Of a stretch of 64,000 nucleotides of DNA, positions 8,789 to 17,369 are shown one piece after another. Made by a program: the position numbers and the translations under genes. A model generated the notes under the pieces. The model ran no database searches. It was not told where the DNA came from and saw only the letters and a list, made by a program, of their open reading frames with translations. The DNA is from JBGASG01 sp046328035 (GTDB lineage Bacteria; Cyanobacteriota; Vampirovibrionia; Obscuribacterales; Obscuribacteraceae), in contig JAXLXI010000002.1 in the NCBI GenBank assembly GCA_046328035.1, forward strand, positions 186,001 through 250,000, given 5' to 3'. The first letter of the stretch is position 1; the number at the start of each line of letters is the position of its first letter.

Positions 8789-10084
8789 ATGCCAACCGCC
8801 GTCATGCGAGCCACTCAATCAAAGCGCACCTACCTCGATCCGATTCATCACGACATCGCGCTTGATCGCAGCAAGCCTGGCGAAGGGCTGGTCATAGATC
8901 TGATCGATACACCTGAGTTTCAGCGCCTGCGGCGCGTACATCAGTTAGGCGTCACCTACTTCACATACCAGGGCGCTGAGAGTTCTCGATTCACGCACTG
9001 TGTCGGCGTCATGCATGTGACATCGAAAGCCATCGATCTGCTTTCTGAGAAATGCCCCGCGGCCGCCGAGCGCCGTCAGCTGATCATGGCGACCGCACTT
9101 TTGCACGACCTGGGACATGGACCGTACAGCCACGTCACCGAAAAAATTCTCCACTACGATCACGAAGAGTGGTCCTGCAAAATCATCACCGGCAACACAC
9201 AGGTAAACCAGGTTCTGCGTTCCTACGACGAAGCGTTGCCCGAGCAGATTACCTCTATCCTCAAACATACATATAGACCGAAATTCGTCGCGGACCTCGT
9301 ATCCAGCCAGCTCGACTGCGACCGCTTCGATTACCTGCTGCGCGACAGCTATATGACCGGCACCGCTTATGGACTCTTCGCGCTGCAGCGCATACTCGCT
9401 TCTCTGGAGGTCGATGAAGAGGAAGACCGCATTGTCGTCTCCGGCGAGAAAGGTCAGATGGCGGTCGAAGACTATCTCTTCGCTCGTTACTCCATGTATT
9501 CGCAAGTCTATTACCATCGCAAGAATCTGGCTGCCCGCGCGCTCCTCGGCAAGGTAATCAAACGCGCCGGTATGCTCGGCGACGAGATCTCTTTCATGGA
9601 TCCGCAGACTAAGAAATGGTTGGGCGGAGAAGACCTGACAGTTCAGGACTATCTGGAGCTCGATGATGTGCAAATGACTTATCACATCAAACAGTGGGCG
9701 AAGGACAAAGATTCTATATTGAGCGATCTCTCGTCGCGGTTTCTCAATCGCCGTCTCTTCGGGGCATTGCGGCTGCCCGCCCATAACCCGAAGCAAGTGG
9801 AAGAAATCGAAAAGCGTGCGCGCGATCTCGTTGCACAAACGGGACTCGATCCCGATTACTATGTCTCTGTCGAGAAACAGGGCATTCGTCCTTACGATTA
9901 CTACCGTCCGGACAGCACTCACCCGCAAACCAATATTATGGTGCGCACCGAAGAGGGCGATATCAAAGAGCTTTCCACGCTCTCTCAAACCGTGGAAGCG
10001 CTTGTGCGGGGCAGTTTCGATCGCTGGTGGTTGATTTATCCCAACGAAGCCAAAGACAACCTGGCAAAAATCCTCGCCCCTTAG
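8789..10084 (+). CDS. HD-domain phosphohydrolase (SAMHD1/YdhJ-like)
   Basis: A 431-residue metal-dependent phosphohydrolase of the group that includes dNTP triphosphohydrolases. All the metal-binding elements are visible: FTHCVGVMHV (first His), ALLHDLGHGPYSH (the HD pair) and SSQLDCDRFDYLLRD (last Asp and family signature). The nucleotide substrate cannot be deduced. The C-terminal half has the helical segment typical of the family plus a variable tail. Two starts fit: ATG 8789, 5 bases after the previous stop, and ATG 8804. I used the former; neither has a strong ribosome binding site. It is the third gene of a three-gene operon. Confidence 0.86.
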   Translation: MPTAVMRATQSKRTYLDPIHHDIALDRSKPGEGLVIDLIDTPEFQRLRRVHQLGVTYFTYQGAESSRFTHCVGVMHVTSKAIDLLSEKCPAAAERRQLIMATALLHDLGHGPYSHVTEKILHYDHEEWSCKIITGNTQVNQVLRSYDEALPEQITSILKHTYRPKFVADLVSSQLDCDRFDYLLRDSYMTGTAYGLFALQRILASLEVDEEEDRIVVSGEKGQMAVEDYLFARYSMYSQVYYHRKNLAARALLGKVIKRAGMLGDEISFMDPQTKKWLGGEDLTVQDYLELDDVQMTYHIKQWAKDKDSILSDLSSRFLNRRLFGALRLPAHNPKQVEEIEKRARDLVAQTGLDPDYYVSVEKQGIRPYDYYRPDSTHPQTNIMVRTEEGDIKELSTLSQTVEALVRGSFDRWWLIYPNEAKDNLAKILAP

Positions 10085-10172
10085 GCATCTCATTTCAGTT
10101 CATTAAGTGGTCTGGCAAACGCCGGATCCTCAGCTGGTGATGTAGGCTGAGAAGTATGGGGAGGAAACCGAG

Positions 10173-11108
10173 ATGTTGGTTGGGCGCCTGTCGCGGACAT
10201 TGAAAGCGGTACTGGCGATCATGACGCCGGCGCTGATGCTTTATGTTTGCGCCTCACCGCTGGTGCTGGAACCGCTCTGGAATGGCGCCTTGTTCAAACC
10301 AAGCTCTCTCAACGAACCGGCGCCGCTTCTAGTTACTGTCGATGATCTCCCGCACACGGAACTGAATATACCGACCACGAACCATGCAATGCTGAATGCC
10401 TGGCTGTTTCCATCGGCGAACGCGAAGGACCAGGGGGTTCCGCCGCACAGAGCGAGCACGAAACTGGCGATCATCAGTCACGGCAACGCCGGCTCTATCG
10501 TCCGCCTCAACGACATGATCGCTTCTTTCAGAAATGCAGGCGTTGCGGTACTGGCCTACGACTATCAGGGATATGGGAAAAGCACAGGCCGGCCTTCGAT
10601 TGAAAACATTTGCACCGACGGACTCTCCGTCTATGACTATGCTGCGCAAAAGCTCGGCTTCAGTAATCGCGACATCATTCTGGTCGGCGAGTCTCTTGGC
10701 TGCGGCGTCACAACCGAGGTGGCTATGCGACGTCCTTGCGCCGGACTGATACTGCAGGCGGGTTTCGCATCGCTGCCCAAAATCGCTGAAGAAACTTTGC
10801 CTATCCTGCAGATCTATCCCGACTGCATGTTCAGTGAACGCTTCAACAATGCCTCCAATCTGACTCGTATCGATGCGCCCGTGCTGATAGTGCATGGCAC
10901 CGCCGACGAGATCATTCCGTTCAGCCATGCGCTGATCAACTACGCGGCTGCCGGCAACGCCAAACAGTTGTTCCGGGTCGAGGGCGCTGCTCATCGCAGT
11001 TTCGTCGCAGTCGGCGGCTGCCGCTACAACGCCGCTCTTCAAGAATTCGTAGCCAGTTTGCCTTCGGCAGACACTTCATTAACTGTCCACACCCAACCAG
11101 CCCGCTAA
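10173..11108 (+). CDS. Membrane-anchored alpha/beta hydrolase, copy 1
   Basis: A 311-residue serine hydrolase of the ABHD13/ABHD17/BEM46 type. Residues 10-32 form one hydrophobic N-terminal segment (membrane anchor or uncleaved signal), so the catalytic domain probably faces the periplasm. The oxyanion HGNAGS, YDYQGYGKS, nucleophile elbow GESLG, acid in HGTADEIIP and the late His in GAAHRSF make a complete Ser-Asp-His triad. The substrate, likely a lipid or ester, is unknown. GGGGAGG lies just before the ATG. The following gene is a clear paralog with the same motif order, a recent-looking tandem duplication. Confidence 0.85.
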   Translation: MLVGRLSRTLKAVLAIMTPALMLYVCASPLVLEPLWNGALFKPSSLNEPAPLLVTVDDLPHTELNIPTTNHAMLNAWLFPSANAKDQGVPPHRASTKLAIISHGNAGSIVRLNDMIASFRNAGVAVLAYDYQGYGKSTGRPSIENICTDGLSVYDYAAQKLGFSNRDIILVGESLGCGVTTEVAMRRPCAGLILQAGFASLPKIAEETLPILQIYPDCMFSERFNNASNLTRIDAPVLIVHGTADEIIPFSHALINYAAAGNAKQLFRVEGAAHRSFVAVGGCRYNAALQEFVASLPSADTSLTVHTQPAR

Positions 11109-11159
11109 ACTCGCACAAGTAAAATTGCCGGGCGCCGTCTCCCCACCGCCAAATCAACC

Positions 11160-12092
11160 ATGGACGAACAAACGATGCAGTTGCTGAAAATCGCAGTGCC
11201 GCTACTGGCAATTCTCTATGTTGTGATATCGCCAGCGGTGGCAACACCCCTCTGGAACAAACTCATGTTTTTCCCCACTCGGGGCGACCACGAGTATTAC
11301 CATATCGAGTCGGTGAACGGCTTTCCGCGCCAGGATATCGCCATCGAAAGCAGTCACAAATCAAAGCTGCACGGCTGGTTTTTCCGCCGTCCCGATTCGA
11401 ATAAAATCGCCATCATCAATCATGGCAACGGAGGCAGCATTATCCACCGCTTTCACATGATCGACGCTCTGCTCAAGTCGGGTGTCTCGGTGCTCGCCTA
11501 CGACTACCAGGGATACGGCAAGAGCACCGGCTCCCCGTCAGTTCCCAACATCTGCGACGACGGCGAGGCGGCGTACAACTTTGCCATCAATCGGCTCGGC
11601 TACACGGACACCAACATCATACTGGTCGGCGAGTCGCTTGGGTGCGCTGTTTCTACCCGCATCGCGCGCAATCATCAGTGCGCAGGCGTCATACTGCAGT
11701 CCGGTTTTTCTTCCCTGCCGGAAATTGCCAGAGAGCATTTTGGCGTTTTGAAGATCTACCCCAACATCCTTTTTCCGCATCCGATGCTGGACAACGCCGC
11801 CAACCTCAAAGAGATTCACGTGCCGATTCTGGTTATTCACGGCAGCGAAGATCCGGTAATACCGCGCTGGCACGGCGAGAAAAACTTCGCTGCGGCGAAC
11901 GAGCCTAAAACTCTCTGCATGCTAAAAGGCGCACACCATAACGATTGCAGCGAAGTGGGAGGACCGGAGTTTCAAAAAGCGTTTGCTGACTTTATAGCCT
12001 CGCTGCCAGACAACTCTGTGCGATCGGCGCAAGCAGACAATGCCAAGCAAACCAGCGAGGTCTGCGCTCCTGGTGAGGCTATCCCCAACTAG
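11160..12092 (+). CDS. Membrane-anchored alpha/beta hydrolase, copy 2
   Basis: A 310-residue paralog of the upstream hydrolase. It shares the N-terminal hydrophobic anchor (IAVPLLAILYVVISP), HGNGGS, YDYQGYGKS, GESLG, the acid in HGSEDPVIP and the final His in GAHHNDC, so its triad also appears complete. The two copies are alike through the catalytic core but differ in the first 70 residues and the tail, which suggests similar chemistry with different partners or substrates. A second ATG at 11175 is an alternative start. Copy 1 ends 51 bases upstream. The gene converges on the EF-hand gene, whose terminator fills the gap. Confidence 0.85.
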   Translation: MDEQTMQLLKIAVPLLAILYVVISPAVATPLWNKLMFFPTRGDHEYYHIESVNGFPRQDIAIESSHKSKLHGWFFRRPDSNKIAIINHGNGGSIIHRFHMIDALLKSGVSVLAYDYQGYGKSTGSPSVPNICDDGEAAYNFAINRLGYTDTNIILVGESLGCAVSTRIARNHQCAGVILQSGFSSLPEIAREHFGVLKIYPNILFPHPMLDNAANLKEIHVPILVIHGSEDPVIPRWHGEKNFAAANEPKTLCMLKGAHHNDCSEVGGPEFQKAFADFIASLPDNSVRSAQADNAKQTSEVCAPGEAIPN

Positions 12093-12110
12093 ACAAATTT
12101 GAAAGCGCAC

Positions 12111-12146
12111 AAAAACAAATAGCCCGCACGACGAATCATGCGGGCT
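12111..12146 (-). terminator. Intrinsic terminator of the EF-hand gene
   Basis: Minus-strand hairpin with an 8-bp stem (AGCCCGCA pairing with TGCGGGCT, 12121-12128 and 12139-12146), then a T-rich tract (A-rich 12111-12115 on the plus strand). It starts 31 bases past the EF-hand stop. The plus-strand side has no T run, so it serves the minus-strand gene best. Confidence 0.75.
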
Positions 12147-12176
12147 CAACACTCATGGCTCGAACCGGAGCGAAAC

Positions 12177-12647
12177 CTAATATTTCTCCGGTCTCCAATT
12201 ATTTGGCAGTTTCTCTTTATTGCGATAGCCGCTGTCGGCTTGGGCCCATGCGGTCAGCTCTTCGGTGCTCAGATAACCGTTCTGGTCTTTGTCGAATTTA
12301 GCCATGCCGCCCAGAGCATCCAGGCGCTTGACCATGGCTTCCGCCAGAGCTCTGCGGAACGGATCGGTGTCGGCAGTAGCTGCATTGCGCAGCTTCTCTA
12401 TGGATAGATCGCCGTTTTCACCCTTGAACGCGTCAGTTCCCTGGAGGGTAGAGATCGCGACTTCGGGCAAAGCGCCGTTGTCCTGCAGGAAGTTCATGAA
12501 CTTGGCAGCTTCTTCGGGATTTCGCATCGCCGAGTCCATGCGATCTTGCATAGTCACGAGCGGTTCGTTTCCGCCAGACCCAGTACCTGCCGCAGCGCTG
12601 AAGTTTTCGGCGCCACCTTCGTGATGGTTGCCACCTTGTCCGGCCAT
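12177..12647 (-). CDS. EF-hand calcium-binding protein
   Basis: A 156-residue protein with no clear signal peptide. Near its C-terminus a canonical EF-hand loop reads DKDQNGYLSTEE (ligands D, D, N and the final E present). An earlier loop, KGENGDLSIEK (about residue 80), is a degenerate partner, so a paired EF-hand module is likely. The N-terminus is Gly/His/Glu-rich and flexible. Calcium binding is strongly suggested; a partner or process is not. I chose ATG 12647 because the upstream extension is unlike a protein N-terminus and an AGAGAG stretch precedes the ATG. Transcription is divergent from the next gene. Confidence 0.75.
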   Translation of the reverse strand: MAGQGGNHHEGGAENFSAAAGTGSGGNEPLVTMQDRMDSAMRNPEEAAKFMNFLQDNGALPEVAISTLQGTDAFKGENGDLSIEKLRNAATADTDPFRRALAEAMVKRLDALGGMAKFDKDQNGYLSTEELTAWAQADSGYRNKEKLPNNWRPEKY

Positions 12648-12815
12648 GATGCATTCTCTCTTGAGCGGGGAGTATCTACCTATATGTTCTACCCGAATAG
12701 CGTCTTTTTTGGACACAATTGGCTGTAAAGTCTCAAAATCATGCGCTGGCGCCAATCTTGGTCCCGGGAGGACGGTGTGGCATATACTAGGGCGAAACTT
12801 GTTGCAGAGACGTTA

Positions 12816-13388
12816 ATGGCGCCTTCGGAACCAATTTCCATCCCGGATGAGGTAAAACCAGCCTCCAAGGAAGAAGAAGCAAAACGAGCATTCTTCTTTA
12901 CTCGCGAGCTGGAATCACGCTCTTGGGAGGCGGTGATTCAAAACATGGGATTCTTCGTCCCGGCACGCGATCCCAATGAGCTGATCCTCGAAGAACCCTT
13001 TGACCAGAAGAAAGCCTTGAAGATCATGACTTGGGCTTGTATCTGGTGCACTGCCATCGAATGTGGTGGCGTCGACATGCCACCGTGGCTGCTCGATTTC
13101 TTCACGACAGCGATGCGCATCGCCGACGATCGCCAGACCGAGGAGCGATCGCGCGCCCTGTTGATCGAAATGGGCGGACTTAAAGATGAGCCTCTGCGCA
13201 GGCGAGTCGCGGAGAGCGTGGCAGCTTGCGGCAAAAACATCAGCGTCGACGATTTAAGCGCTCTGATCAGCGAGTTTCTTGAAGAATCGCACACTGCGCG
13301 TCAGGACCTGTTGCAGGCAGCTCTGGTTCTGCCACTCGACAGCGTCCGCGACATGATTCAGCTGATCGAGCATATTCCTGCTAAGTGA
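12816..13388 (+). CDS. Helical protein of unknown function
   Basis: A 190-residue protein I do not recognise. It is almost entirely predicted helix: an acidic N-terminus, a Trp-rich middle (MTWACIWCTAIECGGVDMPPWLLDFF) with several Cys, and then short amphipathic helices separated by turns (LRRRVAESVAAC, VDDLSALISEF, DLLQAALVLP) that could be HEAT-like. There is no signal peptide or membrane segment. The ATG at 12816 was chosen because the longer frame starts inside the divergent promoter region. It precedes ffh by 111 bases on the same strand, but there is no evidence of a functional tie. Confidence 0.6.
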   Translation: MAPSEPISIPDEVKPASKEEEAKRAFFFTRELESRSWEAVIQNMGFFVPARDPNELILEEPFDQKKALKIMTWACIWCTAIECGGVDMPPWLLDFFTTAMRIADDRQTEERSRALLIEMGGLKDEPLRRRVAESVAACGKNISVDDLSALISEFLEESHTARQDLLQAALVLPLDSVRDMIQLIEHIPAK

Positions 13389-13499
13389 TAAACAAGCAAC
13401 CAAGACCTTAAAGATCTTGCTTGAATAGGCACTGGATAGCTGGGTTTTTGCTACGGTTAAGAGACACCCGGTCTCAGTTTTCATACGCAGGGATACCGC

Positions 13500-15068
13500 A
13501 TGTTTGACGCACTAACGGACAAGCTCAAGGGCGCGCTCAAAAACATCAGAGGCGAAGCCCGATTAACTCCTGAGAACATCGACGAAGCGATCAGAGAAGT
13601 GCGCAAAGCCTTGCTGGAAGCCGACGTCAGCTTAAAGGTGGTAAAGCTTTTCATCAGCCGCGTGCGTCAGAAAGCGCTCGGCGCTGAGGTCCTGGAGTCG
13701 GTTTCGCCCGACCAGCAATTCATCAAAATCGTTTATGACGAGCTGGTAGACCTGCTTGGCGGAGAGAACACCCCGCTCAACTTGAAGGGATCTCCGGGAA
13801 TCATTATGTTGCTTGGCTTGCAGGGCTCGGGCAAAACGACAGCCTGCGGCAAACTGGCGCTCAAGCTGCGCAAAGAGGGCTTCAAACCATTGATGGTCGC
13901 CTGCGACGTCCAGCGACCAGCTGCGATTAAACAACTGGAGACGCTCGGTAAACAAATCCAGGTGCAGGTTTTCGCCGATCACGATTCGAAGGATGTGCTC
14001 GATATCGCCCATCGCGGCATTGAAGAAGCTAAGAAGACCGGACTCAATCCGGTGATTCTGGACACAGCCGGACGTCTGCAGATAGACACAGAATTGATGG
14101 CGGAGCTCTTGCTGCTCGATCGCGCGCTCGAACCGTCCGAAAAGCTTTTAGTAGTAGACGCCATGACCGGTCAGCTGGCCGTGGACGTCGCCGAGACATT
14201 CAACACACAGTTGGAAGTCACCGGAGTTTTGCTGTCAAAGACCGACGGCGACGCCCGCGGCGGTGCTGCACTCTCCGTCCGGGAAGCAACCGGACGACCG
14301 ATCAAATACATGAGCACCGGCGAAAAGATGGACGCGCTGGAAGCGTTTCATCCAGACCGCATGGCATCGCGACTGCTCGACATGGGCGATGTGATCTCGC
14401 TGGTCGAAAAGGCGCAAGAGCACATCGATGAAAAGGAAGCTGAAAAGGTCGCCAAACAAATGATGGCTGGCGAATTCACGCTTGAGATGTTCATCAGCTC
14501 ACAGCGCATGATGAAAAAGATGGGTTCTTTCGGGGATCTGATGAAGATGATGGGTATCGGCGGCATGTTCGGATTGAGCTCCGATCAGCAGGCTGAGATA
14601 TCCGAGCACGGCGAAAAGATGATGAATCTCTACGAGACCGCCATCAACTCTATGACTCCGGACGAACGCAATCGTCCGCAGATTATCGACATGAGCCGCC
14701 GGCGCCGCATTGCTAAGGGAGCCGGATTAAAAGAGAACGAGATCGGGCGAATGTTGAACGAATTTGAACAGATGCGCCAGATGTGGGGCATGATGCGCGG
14801 GATGATGGGCGGCGGCGGCTTTCCCGGTATGCCGGGCATGGGCGGCGGCGGCTTCCCCGGCATGCCCGGCGGGGGTAAAAACAACACCCCTGGCGCGTTC
14901 CCAGACCTTTCCGAACTGCAAAAAGGGGGAGGCATGATGCCTCCCAACTTCCCGACCGGCATGCCGCCAAATTTCCCTACCGGCGGCTTTCCCAAGGGCG
15001 GCGGACCTAATTTCCCTCTAAACCGCGGGGGGAAAGGCAGTTTCAAGAAGAAGGGCAAACGATATTAA
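13500..15068 (+). CDS. ffh: Signal recognition particle GTPase Ffh
   Basis: Binds signal sequences of nascent membrane proteins and, with SRP RNA, delivers ribosomes to FtsY. Length 522 residues, longer than a typical Ffh (about 450). The N domain (1-90) and G domain follow the usual order: GLQGSGKTT (P-loop), CDVQRPAA, DTAGRL, TKTDGDARGG. The Met-rich M domain spans about 300-430. The extra length is a C-terminal tail of Gly/Pro/Met repeats (GGGFPGMPGMG and relatives) ending in a basic KKKGKRY patch. Its RNA partner is encoded at 60.67 kb in this window. AGGGA precedes the ATG. rpsP follows 168 bases downstream. Confidence 0.97.
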   Translation: MFDALTDKLKGALKNIRGEARLTPENIDEAIREVRKALLEADVSLKVVKLFISRVRQKALGAEVLESVSPDQQFIKIVYDELVDLLGGENTPLNLKGSPGIIMLLGLQGSGKTTACGKLALKLRKEGFKPLMVACDVQRPAAIKQLETLGKQIQVQVFADHDSKDVLDIAHRGIEEAKKTGLNPVILDTAGRLQIDTELMAELLLLDRALEPSEKLLVVDAMTGQLAVDVAETFNTQLEVTGVLLSKTDGDARGGAALSVREATGRPIKYMSTGEKMDALEAFHPDRMASRLLDMGDVISLVEKAQEHIDEKEAEKVAKQMMAGEFTLEMFISSQRMMKKMGSFGDLMKMMGIGGMFGLSSDQQAEISEHGEKMMNLYETAINSMTPDERNRPQIIDMSRRRRIAKGAGLKENEIGRMLNEFEQMRQMWGMMRGMMGGGGFPGMPGMGGGGFPGMPGGGKNNTPGAFPDLSELQKGGGMMPPNFPTGMPPNFPTGGFPKGGGPNFPLNRGGKGSFKKKGKRY

Positions 15069-15236
15069 GTCTAGACCGGCGTTTGGTAGAATATCCAGAC
15101 GCACCGCCCCAATATATAAAATGGAGCGCGGAATAGAGCGTCATTTCTGGGTTCAAACTCATACCCAGCAGCCCTTCCGGGCACAAGTTATTAGGGACGT
15201 GAAATTCGTCCACAAGACAGAAGGAACTAGAACAAA

Positions 15237-15473
15237 GTGGTAAAGATCAGGCTTAAGCGAGTGGGAGCGAAGAAAGCGCCACACTACCGTGTTGTGGTTA
15301 CTGACAGCCGCGCCCGCCGGGATGGGTCACCAATTGAAGAATTGGGCTACTACAACCCCCGGTCGAAAGAACTCAAACTCGATAAAGAAGCTGTTACAAA
15401 ATGGATCAACAACGGGGCCCAGCCAAGCGAGACGGTGGCAAGCCTTATAAGAAAGGCCGCGGCCGCTTCGTAG
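15237..15473 (+). CDS. rpsP: 30S ribosomal protein S16 (bS16)
   Basis: A 78-residue ribosomal protein of the small-subunit body, close to normal length. It begins VKIRLKRVGAKKAPHYRVVVTDSR, the family hallmark, with the conserved EELGYYNP segment following. The start is GTG at 15237, preceded by AAGGA. It follows ffh and overlaps the RNA-binding gene khpA by 73 bases in another frame. The order ffh-rpsP-khpA is a common bacterial arrangement, so this is probably one operon for protein export and ribosome assembly. Confidence 0.97.
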   Translation: MVKIRLKRVGAKKAPHYRVVVTDSRARRDGSPIEELGYYNPRSKELKLDKEAVTKWINNGAQPSETVASLIRKAAAAS

Positions 15474-15778
15474 GAGGCGGTGGCAATCGCGGCGGAAGTC
15501 GCGGTCCACGTCCGTTTTTCAAAGACTCGACGGCAGCAGAAGACCTCGCCGAGTACGTCATTAACGTGCTCGCGCGCGATCCCAACTCCGTGCAAATCAC
15601 GCGCAACTCTCCTCACCACGAGCCGGGCGCGCCTCTCGGTCAATTGCGACCCTTCGTCACCGGACGCCTGATCGGCAAAGAAGGACGCACCATCACCGCG
15701 TTGCGCCAGCTCGTTCGCGCCGTCGCCGGTCGTTACGGCAAGCGCGTTGATATCGAAGTAGCGCTGCACAACGACTGA
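15401..15778 (+). CDS. khpA: KH-domain RNA-binding protein KhpA-like
   Basis: A 125-residue RNA-binding protein whose last 84 residues are a KhpA/YlqC KH domain, with LAEYVINVLARDP at its start and the nucleic-acid-binding IGKEGRT loop (GxxG) at about residue 90. The first 41 residues are an unusual Gly/Arg/Lys-rich extension that also codes for the last 24 residues of rpsP in another frame. No later ATG, GTG or TTG is usable before the KH domain, so the overlap is probably real. The usual KhpA is about 75-80 residues. KhpA homologs act as RNA chaperones and affect cell size with KhpB in other bacteria. Confidence 0.85.
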   Translation: MDQQRGPAKRDGGKPYKKGRGRFVGGGGNRGGSRGPRPFFKDSTAAEDLAEYVINVLARDPNSVQITRNSPHHEPGAPLGQLRPFVTGRLIGKEGRTITALRQLVRAVAGRYGKRVDIEVALHND

Positions 15779-15803
15779 GAAAACTGCTCGCCGCAAAGCA
15801 GGA

Positions 15804-15827
15804 GGGCGAGGTTTTGACGCCTCGCCC
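15804..15827 (+). terminator. Candidate terminator hairpin after khpA
   Basis: An 8-bp perfect stem, GGGCGAGG with CCTCGCCC, enclosing an 8-base loop, 26 bases past the khpA stop. A T run (TTTTT) comes about 20 bases later rather than directly after the stem, so efficiency is uncertain. Confidence 0.5.
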
Positions 15828-16015
15828 ACTCACCCGTAGTTAACTTTTTGACTGCGCGACTCAGCAGCAGCTCATGACTCCAATGTATGAGCCGGTTGTG
15901 AACCAGATGTGGTGAAAGTGTGGAATAAGTGTGGAGCCTTTGTAAGAAGACGCTCTCAGGCGGGTTTCACGTATGCGTCGAGTGACGTCATGCAGGCGCG
16001 CAGTGACAACGCCGC

Positions 16016-16804
16016 CTAGGAAGCGGCTTGCGCTTGCTGCTCTTTGTTGTACGCTTCCCGCAAATAAACAATTTTGCGCCGCACGTAATCGGAATACAAA
16101 AGCGCCAGTTCTAGCCCCAGCGGGCCATCGAGGAAACCGCCACGCAGCACGTAGCGATAGAAAAATGTCCAGGCGGGATGCAGCAATTCGTTGGCGCGAG
16201 ACAAGCGAGACTTTTTGAAACCCGAGCGCATTGCTTCTTGCACCGACAGACGCGCATATTTCTCCAGCGCCGACTCGAACTGCGGAACGTCTTTGTAGGC
16301 GCGGTGTAACATGCAGTTTCTCAAAGTCCGCTCCGGTCCGTTCACGAAAACCCGCTCATGGACAAGGCGATCGTTGAACTGGCCGCTGCCTTTACGAAAC
16401 AGCCGCAGCTGCGCATCCGGATAGAAAGCACCATATCTGATGGCGCGGTCGCCTATAAAAAGGACGCGTGGAATTTTGAAACCGACATATGTTCCTGTCT
16501 GGGTCTCGTCGCCCAGAGTTCGCTCGATTTCGCGCACCAATTCCGGTGTCAAAACCTCATCGGCATCAAGGCTGAGTATCCACTCCTTAGATGCCAGCGA
16601 GATGGCCAGATTTTTCTGCGCCGCGTAGCCCAGCCAGTCTTGATGGCGCACAGTAGCGCCGGACTGGCGGGCGATCTCGATAGTGCGATCGGTAGAGCCG
16701 GAGTCCACCAGAATCATTTCAGATGCAATCGGTTTGACAGCTGCGAAGACCTCACCGATGGTGCGCTCTTCATCCTGGGCAACGATTACGACCGAGAGAT
16801 TCAC
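16016..16804 (-). CDS. Family 2 glycosyltransferase (lipopolysaccharide-core type)
   Basis: A 262-residue GT-A-fold glycosyltransferase similar in layout to the WaaE/KdtX group, which add sugars to lipopolysaccharide core or surface polymers at the inner membrane face. The N-terminus reads LSVVIVAQDE, followed by VDSGSTDRT and the metal/nucleotide-sugar DxD in SLDADEVL (about residue 82). A later Arg/Tyr-rich segment (YRYVLRGGFLDG) is typical of this group. The start is GTG 16804, which overlaps the stop of the upstream TPR gene by 4 bases, so the two are translationally coupled. The donor and acceptor sugars cannot be assigned. Confidence 0.85.
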   Translation of the reverse strand: MNLSVVIVAQDEERTIGEVFAAVKPIASEMILVDSGSTDRTIEIARQSGATVRHQDWLGYAAQKNLAISLASKEWILSLDADEVLTPELVREIERTLGDETQTGTYVGFKIPRVLFIGDRAIRYGAFYPDAQLRLFRKGSGQFNDRLVHERVFVNGPERTLRNCMLHRAYKDVPQFESALEKYARLSVQEAMRSGFKKSRLSRANELLHPAWTFFYRYVLRGGFLDGPLGLELALLYSDYVRRKIVYLREAYNKEQQAQAAS

Positions 16805-17325
16805 CGGCCGCTCTTTTTGCCCCCGGTAGCCTTACCTTGCTGTCCGGACGCCTTAGCGTAGTTCGTGACTATATTGACGACGCCGGTGGTGCGGGTGGCA
16901 CCGGCAGAAGGGGCAGAGACGCCCGCGGCAGCAGTTGGCCGGTTGGCTGTGCGCGCCGCCGTGTCAGCTTCTTTTTTCAACTCAGCATTCAATGCTTTCA
17001 GCGCTATGTTGGCATTCTGAAAAACCGCCGAGCCGGGATATTTGTCCACAATCTGCTGGTACATGGCTTTCGCCTTCGACTTGTAGCCTGCACTGTGGTA
17101 GGACAGAGCCAGGTAATACATCGCCTTGCTGTCCCATGGTGCCTTCTTCACCTGTTGCTCCAGATAATAGATGGCGCTGCGCCAATCGCGTTTTTGATAA
17201 TAGCGAATGCCGGCATCGAGAAACGGATCGTCAACCGCACCGGCTGCCTGAAACGCACAGCACGAAAGGGCCACGGTGCTAGCTCCAACGAAACATATCA
17301 GTCTCACGATAATTCGAATTCTCAT
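16801..17325 (-). CDS. Exported TPR-like protein
   Basis: A 174-residue protein. Its N-terminus (RIIVRLICFVGASTVALSCC) is a signal peptide, possibly followed by Cys residues that could be lipidated, although the motif is not a textbook lipobox. Residues 30-105 hold about two TPR units (AGIRYYQKRDWRSAIYYLEQQ; AMYYLALSYHSAGYKSKAKAMYQQI), which usually mediate protein-protein contacts. The rest is Ala/Thr-rich with a basic tail. The ATG at 17325 is preferred over a TTG at 17373. The 4-base overlap with the glycosyltransferase suggests they are made together. Confidence 0.75.
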   Translation of the reverse strand: MRIRIIVRLICFVGASTVALSCCAFQAAGAVDDPFLDAGIRYYQKRDWRSAIYYLEQQVKKAPWDSKAMYYLALSYHSAGYKSKAKAMYQQIVDKYPGSAVFQNANIALKALNAELKKEADTAARTANRPTAAAGVSAPSAGATRTTGVVNIVTNYAKASGQQGKATGGKKSGR

Positions 17326-17369
17326 AGTTCCAATCGTATCTCTCTGCGGGAGATAGAGCAACCGGGAGA

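Noticed and set aside
8945..10093. A 382-residue antisense frame over the HD-domain gene
   Set aside because: The plus strand carries all HD-domain motifs; the antisense protein has none.
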